From Paracoccus aurantiacus (lineage in GTDB: Bacteria; Pseudomonadota; Alphaproteobacteria; Rhodobacterales; Rhodobacteraceae): a stretch of DNA of 64,000 nucleotides. This document shows, one piece after another, positions 58,934 through 64,000 of this stretch. The first letter of the stretch is position 1. The number at the start of each line of letters is the position of its first letter. The stretch spans positions 216,812 to 280,811 of the forward strand of contig NZ_VOPL01000005.1 in NCBI RefSeq assembly GCF_007993065.1, in the 5' to 3' direction. The notes below the pieces were generated by a model. The model saw nothing but the letters and a program-made list of their open reading frames with translations, ran no database searches and was not told where the DNA came from. Position numbers and translations under genes: made by a program.

Positions 58934-61356
58934 TGGCGCGGCTGCGGACTTATCTTGAGAAGCGCGATTTCGACCGCACACCAGAGCCGGCGAGCGAAGG
59001 CCGTCCCTCTGGCACCGGACTGCGCTATTCGATCCAGAACCACCGCGCGACCAGACTGCATTGGGATCTGCGCCTTGAATGGGACGGCGCTCTGCTCAGC
59101 TGGGCGATTACGCGTGGCCCATCATTCGACATATCCGAAAAGCGCCTTGCCGTGCGGACCGAAGATCATCCGCTCAGCTATCTCGGGTTCGAGGGCGAGA
59201 TTCCGAAAGGGAATTACGGTGCGGGAACTGTCATGCTGTGGGACATCGGCTGGTGGCAGCCGCTTGACCCGGTGTCGCGTGGCCTGAAAAAAGGGCATCT
59301 GCGATTTCGGCTGTTCGGGCGGCGGCTGACGGGTGAATGGAACCTCGTCAGAATGAAGGGTCGCCGGCCCGCCGACAGCAAGCGCGAGAACTGGCTTCTC
59401 ATCAAGGCCGAGGATGAGGCCGCGGACCAGCGTGATCCGGTCGCGCGATATCGCAAAAGCGTCTCGACCGGACGCAGTTTCAGCGCGATCCGGCAGGACG
59501 CCGCACCGATCGCGCTGGATCGCGACGGAAAGTTACCGGGTCGGGTGGCGCCCCAGCTTGCCTCGCTGTCGGATGATCTGGCTGATTCCGCGCGGTTCTG
59601 GCACGAGTTGAAGCTTGACGGCTATCGCGCGCTTGTTGCGGTCGGGCAGGGTGGGCCGCGCGTCTATACCCGGAACGGGCACGATTGGTCGGATCGCTTT
59701 TCTTCGCTTCTGGTCGCATTCGACGACCTGATCTGCGCGTCGGCGCTGATCGACGGAGAGATCGTGGCGGGTGCCGGGATGCAGGGTTTCGGGGCATTGC
59801 AGGACGCGATCAAGTCCGGTGGCCCGTTTGGCTATGTCGCCTTCGATCTTCTGTCCCTGAACGGCACCGATCTGCGAGATGAGCCACTGACGAAGCGCCG
59901 CGCCACGCTGGAGAAGCTTTTCGCGAAGCTGCCGCCGATGGGTTCGCTGCAGCTTTCGCCGCTGATTCAGGGCGATCCGGCAGACGCGTTCCGGATGATC
60001 TGCGGTGCCGGGGGTGAGGGATTGATCGCCAAGCGACGCGACGCACGCTATATGTCCGGCCGCAGCGATGACTGGCTGAAGATCAAGTGCCGCCGCCGTG
60101 CTGAATTTGTGATCGTGGGCTGGCTGCGCAGCGAAAGTCGTGCCCGCCCCTTCGCCTCTCTTCTGCTGGCGGCGCATGATGACGATGGCGGCCTGCGCTA
60201 TGTCGGCAAGGTTGGAACCGGCTTTGACGAAACGCAGATGCAGGAAATTGCCGCGTTCCTGCGCCCGCTTTCCCGCAAGAGCGCGACGGTCCCGGCCCCC
60301 GCATCAGAAACTGCTGGCGTCACATGGGTGAAGCCGGAACTGGTGGCAGAAGTCGAATATGCGGAAACGACGCGGCGGGGGCGGCTGCGGCATGCGGTGT
60401 TTCTGGGTCTTCGCGAAGATAAGCCAGCCAGCGAGGTCCGGGTCGAGGCGGAGGTTCCGATGGATGAGCGTGAGAATATCGCCGGCGTTTCGGTCAGCAG
60501 CGCAGCGCGCGAGATCTTCGAAAGCCCGGTGCTGACCAAGGGCGATCTTGCCCGGTATTACGACGCGATTTCGCCCGCGATGTTGCAGGAGGTCGCGGAC
60601 CGCCCACTGTCGCTTCTGCGCCTGCCGGAAGGGATGGCGGGCGAACGCTTCTTTCAGAAGCACCCCGGCAAGGGCTTTCCCGATGCCATTCGAACCGTCG
60701 AGATTGCGGACAAAAGCGGCACGACCGAGCCCTATGCCTATGTCACGAATGCCGCCGGGCTGGTCAGCGCGGTTCAGATGGGAACGGTCGAATTTCACAT
60801 TTGGGGCGCACGGCGCGACCGGCTGGATCGGCCTGACCGCATGGTCTTCGATCTTGACCCCGACGAAGGTTTGGGTTTCGGCGACGTGAAGGCTGCCGCC
60901 ACAGACTTGCGCGACCGGCTGCGCGAACTTGGCCTGGAAAGTTGGGCCATGCTGTCGGGCGGCAAGGGGATACATCTTGTCGTCCCGCTGCGCCGCACGG
61001 TCGGCTGGGATACCGTCAAGCTTTTCTCGCGCAGCGTCGCGACCCTGCTGGAGCAGACCGAGCCGGCGCGCTTCATTGCAGAAATGTCGAAGGCAAAGCG
61101 CAAGGGCCGCATCTTTGTCGACTGGCTGCGTAACGAACGTGGCGCAACGGCCATCGCGCCGTTTTCTGTCCGCGCCCGACCCGGTGCGCCCGTTGCCGCG
61201 CCGGTCGCCTGGGATGAGCTTTCATCATTCAGCAAGGCATCCGAAATAGGGACGCGCCGCGCCATTGAACGCGGCTGGGACGGCATTGATCGCCCCGGTC
61301 CGCAGTCGCTGAACAGTCTGGTCGTCGAACGGCTTGATAAGGCCATGAACGGGTGA
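58933..61356 (+). CDS. ligD: NHEJ multifunctional DNA ligase D
   Basis: An 807-residue enzyme with all three LigD domains. Order is phosphoesterase (about 20-150; LHWDLRLEWDGALLSWA), ATP-dependent ligase (about 195-490; adenylated Lys227 in ELKLDGYRALV), and primase-polymerase (about 525-800; VFDLDPDEG, SGGKGIHLVVPL). It processes, fills and seals broken ends held by Ku. Same domain order as the Pseudomonas enzyme. Coupled to ku by TGATG. Confidence 0.96.
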   Translation: MARLRTYLEKRDFDRTPEPASEGRPSGTGLRYSIQNHRATRLHWDLRLEWDGALLSWAITRGPSFDISEKRLAVRTEDHPLSYLGFEGEIPKGNYGAGTVMLWDIGWWQPLDPVSRGLKKGHLRFRLFGRRLTGEWNLVRMKGRRPADSKRENWLLIKAEDEAADQRDPVARYRKSVSTGRSFSAIRQDAAPIALDRDGKLPGRVAPQLASLSDDLADSARFWHELKLDGYRALVAVGQGGPRVYTRNGHDWSDRFSSLLVAFDDLICASALIDGEIVAGAGMQGFGALQDAIKSGGPFGYVAFDLLSLNGTDLRDEPLTKRRATLEKLFAKLPPMGSLQLSPLIQGDPADAFRMICGAGGEGLIAKRRDARYMSGRSDDWLKIKCRRRAEFVIVGWLRSESRARPFASLLLAAHDDDGGLRYVGKVGTGFDETQMQEIAAFLRPLSRKSATVPAPASETAGVTWVKPELVAEVEYAETTRRGRLRHAVFLGLREDKPASEVRVEAEVPMDERENIAGVSVSSAAREIFESPVLTKGDLARYYDAISPAMLQEVADRPLSLLRLPEGMAGERFFQKHPGKGFPDAIRTVEIADKSGTTEPYAYVTNAAGLVSAVQMGTVEFHIWGARRDRLDRPDRMVFDLDPDEGLGFGDVKAAATDLRDRLRELGLESWAMLSGGKGIHLVVPLRRTVGWDTVKLFSRSVATLLEQTEPARFIAEMSKAKRKGRIFVDWLRNERGATAIAPFSVRARPGAPVAAPVAWDELSSFSKASEIGTRRAIERGWDGIDRPGPQSLNSLVVERLDKAMNG

Positions 61357-61381
61357 ACGGCGCGCCAGTACGCCCGCCGGG

Positions 61382-62176
61382 TCAGGTGGCGCCCAGACCC
61401 GACACTGCGCTGCGCAGGCGGTCGCCATATTGTTCGTGCAGTTCCTCGGGCGAGATCATGAAGGACGGCCCGCCAATATTCACACCATAGACCGACGATC
61501 CATCCAGAGAGCGAAGCGGAGCAGCGATCGAATTGATCTCGGGCTTCCATGCGCCGAAACTGGTGCAGTAACCATAGCGCTCATAGTCTTCGACCGCCTG
61601 ATTCAGACTGCGCTCCATCCGCTCGCGCTGGCCGGGAAACTCGGCGATGGCTTTTTGCAGAACCGCCTGCTGCTTCTCCTCGCTCAGCCCGGCAAGAATG
61701 GCGCGCCCGATCCCGGAATAGAACAACGGCAAGCGCGCGCCGACGTCGATGGACAGCGTCACAGCCTGCCGCGACCGGCGGACCGCCAGATACACGGCGC
61801 GCGTCCCGCTGCGCTCGGCAAGCGCGACGGTGATATAGGGGTTCGGCCCCCGGCACAGTTCCGACATCTGGTCGTTGAAACGTTCCGAGATATCCGTTGC
61901 CGCCAGTGCACTGAAGCCGAGTTGCAGAACCTTCGGTCCCAGCCGGTATTCGCCGCTGTCATCGCTTCGGATAAGAAAGCCCGTCTTCATGAGGGTATAG
62001 GTCAGCCTCGACACGGTCGGGCGCGCCAGTCCGGTTCGCTGTGCGATTTCCTGGTTCGAAAGGTAGCGGTCGGTTTTTCCGAAGGAGGTCAGGATATCCA
62101 GCCCGCGAGCAAGGGCTGTGACAAACTGTCGGTCTCCCTCTTCAGCGCCTTGCGGTTCATTGCTGAGTTCGTTCAT
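61382..62176 (-). CDS. IclR family transcriptional regulator
   Basis: A 264-residue IclR regulator. Winged helix: ALARGLDILTSFGKTDRYLS and NQEIAQRTGLARPTVSRLTY; effector domain with FYSGIGRAILAG and the C-terminal AAPLRSLDGSSVYGVNIGG. This subgroup often controls aromatic-acid or acyl-CoA catabolism. Divergent from the FadB/J-like gene, its likely target. Start chosen at 62176; longer versions reach into the promoter. Confidence 0.9.
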   Translation of the reverse strand: MNELSNEPQGAEEGDRQFVTALARGLDILTSFGKTDRYLSNQEIAQRTGLARPTVSRLTYTLMKTGFLIRSDDSGEYRLGPKVLQLGFSALAATDISERFNDQMSELCRGPNPYITVALAERSGTRAVYLAVRRSRQAVTLSIDVGARLPLFYSGIGRAILAGLSEEKQQAVLQKAIAEFPGQRERMERSLNQAVEDYERYGYCTSFGAWKPEINSIAAPLRSLDGSSVYGVNIGGPSFMISPEELHEQYGDRLRSAVSGLGAT

Positions 62177-62636
62177 CCTGTCATACCGTCCATTCGATCC
62201 TGTCACAATTGAGTTCTCTATCGCCCGCTCGCGCCGTGTGCCAGCGCTAACACAGAGTTCGGGGCGAATCAATTTCGCTTTGTGTTCATTCGTTTTGCAC
62301 TGCGAATTAGAACGAAACGCATTCGAGCGGCTTTCGTTCCATGATCTCGACACAAAATTGCCTCGCCGGCACGCTGTTTATCTGCGGCAATGGCACATGT
62401 CAGCGTGCCGCGAATATGTATAAAAATCCATTTATTACAAACAGATATATGCGACTATTCCCCGATATTTGCTCAAGTATCTGGAATTCTTGCGTTGAAA
62501 AGATTGGAAAATCTTGACCCTAGGTTAATTTTAAGCGATGTTCGCTATGCGGACATACAGATTGCATAGCGAACGTAAATTGGCTGCTGTTCAGGCCGAA
62601 CAAAACGTCGCTGGTGATCGGGGTGGAGAATTGGGA
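62177..62636. other. Divergent iclR / beta-oxidation promoter region
   Basis: 460 bases without a supported gene. Distinctly AT-rich between about 62400 and 62540, unlike its surroundings. Contains the inverted repeat at 62540-62574. Confidence 0.55.
62540..62574. promoter_or_regulatory. Probable IclR-type operator (11-bp inverted repeat)
   Basis: GTTCGCTATGC and GCATAGCGAAC are perfect reverse complements separated by 13 bases. Each arm also begins a short pseudo-palindrome (GTTCGC-TAT-GCGGAC), which resembles IclR-family sites. It lies 63-97 bases before the FadB/J-like start. Confidence 0.65.
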
Positions 62637-64000
62637 ATGGACAAGGCTTACACGGAACACACACCGCTGAGCATCGAGATCGCCGACAATATCGGGCTGA
62701 TCGCACTTGATAGCCCGCCGGTAAATGCGCTTGGCACGGCGATGCGGCAAGCTTTGCTCGACGCGATTGATGTGCTGAACGCTGATGAGGATGTAAAGGT
62801 CATCTGCATCTACGGGGTGGGGAAATTGCTGTCGGGCGGCGCCGATATCCGCGAATTCGGCAAGAAGCCCAAGCGGCCGTTTCTGCCAGATGTGCTGAAC
62901 GCGATTGAATCGAACGTCAAGCCAGTGGGCGCGGTCATTCACGGCGCAGCCATCGGTGGCGGGCTGGAACTGGCGCTTGCGGCCCATGCCCGCGTCGGAA
63001 TGCCCGGCGCACGTGTTTCATTGCCGGAAGTTACGCTGGGGCTTCTTCCCGGTGCTGGTGGCACGCAGCGGTTACCCCGCCTGATCGCGCTCGACAGCGC
63101 TATCGAAATTATAACGACAGGACGTAATGTGCCTGTGGGCGAGGCGATCGCTCTCGGGATCATAGATGGCTTCGATTATGGCACACCGCGCGGCGCGGCG
63201 CTGAAACTGGGCCGCGACATCCTTGCCAAAGAGCTCCCGACGCGTCGGACTGGTGAGATTGTGTTTCGGGCCGATGCGGATCGTCTTGATGCGGCGCGCG
63301 AGGTTTTGCGTGGCAAGCGGCCGCAGCTTGCGGCGCCGTTGAAATGCATCGACGCGATCGCGGCGGCGGGGCGGCCGATTGGCGAAGGCATGGGCGTTGA
63401 ACGGGCGCTGTTTCTGGAACTGATGGACAGCCCCGACCGCCAGGGCCTGATCCATGCCTTCCAGGCCGAGCGCGCCGTGAAGCATATCCCCGAAGCCGGC
63501 GCCCAACCGCGCCCCACGGCCTCGGCCGGTGTCATCGGCGGCGGCACGATGGGCGTCGGCATCGCCACCGCGCTGCTGCAGGCCGGCACCGACGTCACCC
63601 TGGTCGAAATGACCCCCGAGGGCGCCGAAACCGCCCGCACGCGCATCGCCGGCAATCTCGATGCCGCGGTCAAGCGCGGCAAGATGAGCGCCGAGGCCCG
63701 CAGGAAAACGCTCTCGGCACTGACGGTGGGGGTCGGGCTTGACCATCTGGCCGAGGTCGATGTCGTGATCGAGGCCGTGTTCGAGGACCTGCAGGTCAAG
63801 ACCGCGATCTTCCGCGACCTCGACCGGATCTGCAAGCCGGGTGCGGTGCTGGGCACGAACACCTCCTATCTGGATGTGAACGAAATCGCCGCGGCCACCG
63901 CGCGCCCGCAGGATGTGATCGGGCTGCATTTCTTCTCGCCCGCCCATATCATGCGGCTGCTGGAAGTGGTGGTGGCCGACAAGACTGCGCCCGATGTGGT
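62637..64000 (+). CDS. FadB/FadJ-like enoyl-CoA hydratase/3-hydroxyacyl-CoA dehydrogenase (truncated by window)
   Basis: Open from an ATG at 62637 (GGAG 8 bases upstream) to the window end, 454 codons visible. The N-terminal crotonase domain shows IALDSPPVNALGTAMRQALL, LLSGGADIREFGK (oxyanion) and GGGLELALAAHARV, with catalytic Glu in VSLPEVTLGLLPGAGGTQRL (split). From about residue 296 a dehydrogenase domain follows with GVIGGGTMGVGIATALLQAG and FFSPAHIMRLLEVV. Performs two beta-oxidation steps. The short-chain or unusual-substrate type is likely given the IclR neighbour. The start of the gene is more AT-rich than its second half. Confidence 0.92.
   Translation, partial: MDKAYTEHTPLSIEIADNIGLIALDSPPVNALGTAMRQALLDAIDVLNADEDVKVICIYGVGKLLSGGADIREFGKKPKRPFLPDVLNAIESNVKPVGAVIHGAAIGGGLELALAAHARVGMPGARVSLPEVTLGLLPGAGGTQRLPRLIALDSAIEIITTGRNVPVGEAIALGIIDGFDYGTPRGAALKLGRDILAKELPTRRTGEIVFRADADRLDAAREVLRGKRPQLAAPLKCIDAIAAAGRPIGEGMGVERALFLELMDSPDRQGLIHAFQAERAVKHIPEAGAQPRPTASAGVIGGGTMGVGIATALLQAGTDVTLVEMTPEGAETARTRIAGNLDAAVKRGKMSAEARRKTLSALTVGVGLDHLAEVDVVIEAVFEDLQVKTAIFRDLDRICKPGAVLGTNTSYLDVNEIAAATARPQDVIGLHFFSPAHIMRLLEVVVADKTAPDV

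Overview
The window is GC-rich, gene-dense chromosomal DNA from an alphaproteobacterium. The best fit is Rhodobacterales/Paracoccaceae, with a Paracoccus-like gene mix. Evidence: many ATGA/TGATG stop-start overlaps, a DUF2794 gene, the gpmI-envC-ctpA-rppH block, a pst-phoU-phoB operon with long PstC and PstA, a SmoS-type polyol dehydrogenase, an alphaproteobacterial-type LexA box (GTTC-N7-GTTC) and a cyoABCD quinol oxidase with SURF1. No rRNA, phage, insertion sequence or CRISPR array was recognised. The species cannot be fixed from sequence alone.

Layout. 1-2310: end of a glucoamylase-family protein, a GH15 glucoamylase and an alpha/beta hydrolase. 2362-8356 (minus): thiamine operon thiC-thiO-thiS-thiG-thiE-thiF(rhodanese)-thiD behind a TPP riboswitch. 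8624-13652 (minus): cytochrome bo3 quinol oxidase cyoABCD plus surf1. 13867-18716: MFS transporter, DbpA-like RNA helicase, two tandem I78 inhibitor-like lipoproteins and a DUF2794 protein. 18713-21910 (minus): thiamine ABC importer thiBPQ behind a second TPP riboswitch. 22142-23565: aroC and a TfoX-N protein. 23638-29927: Pho-box-preceded pstSCAB-phoU-phoB. 29946-40008: GST, argC-gpmI-envC-like-ctpA-rppH in one overlapping run, a LOG-family protein, dapD, rsmD and a FAD oxidoreductase. 40114-40189: tRNA-Ala(CGC). 40522-41186 (minus): FMN riboswitch and ribH.

41301-48127 is a sugar locus: a LacI regulator diverges from a TIM-barrel isomerase, a Gfo/Idh/MocA dehydrogenase and an RbsACB-type importer. 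Two LacI-type operators lie between them. 48504-55081 is a polyol/ketohexose locus: a SmoE-like binding protein, a SmoS-like dehydrogenase, a zinc alcohol dehydrogenase, a second LacI regulator, a GatZ/KbaZ protein and a PfkB kinase. It looks like a galactitol/tagatose route. The two promoters that bracket it share a 34-bp element. The binding protein has no permease or ATPase beside it.

55204-61356 is a DNA-repair island. A DUF4130-UdgX fusion and a radical SAM repair protein form one overlapping operon, with a LexA-type box just upstream and a beta-clamp-like motif at the radical SAM C terminus. Next to it and divergent are ku and ligD (NHEJ). The window ends with an IclR regulator divergent from a truncated FadB/FadJ-like beta-oxidation enzyme. 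A long inverted repeat between them is the likely operator.
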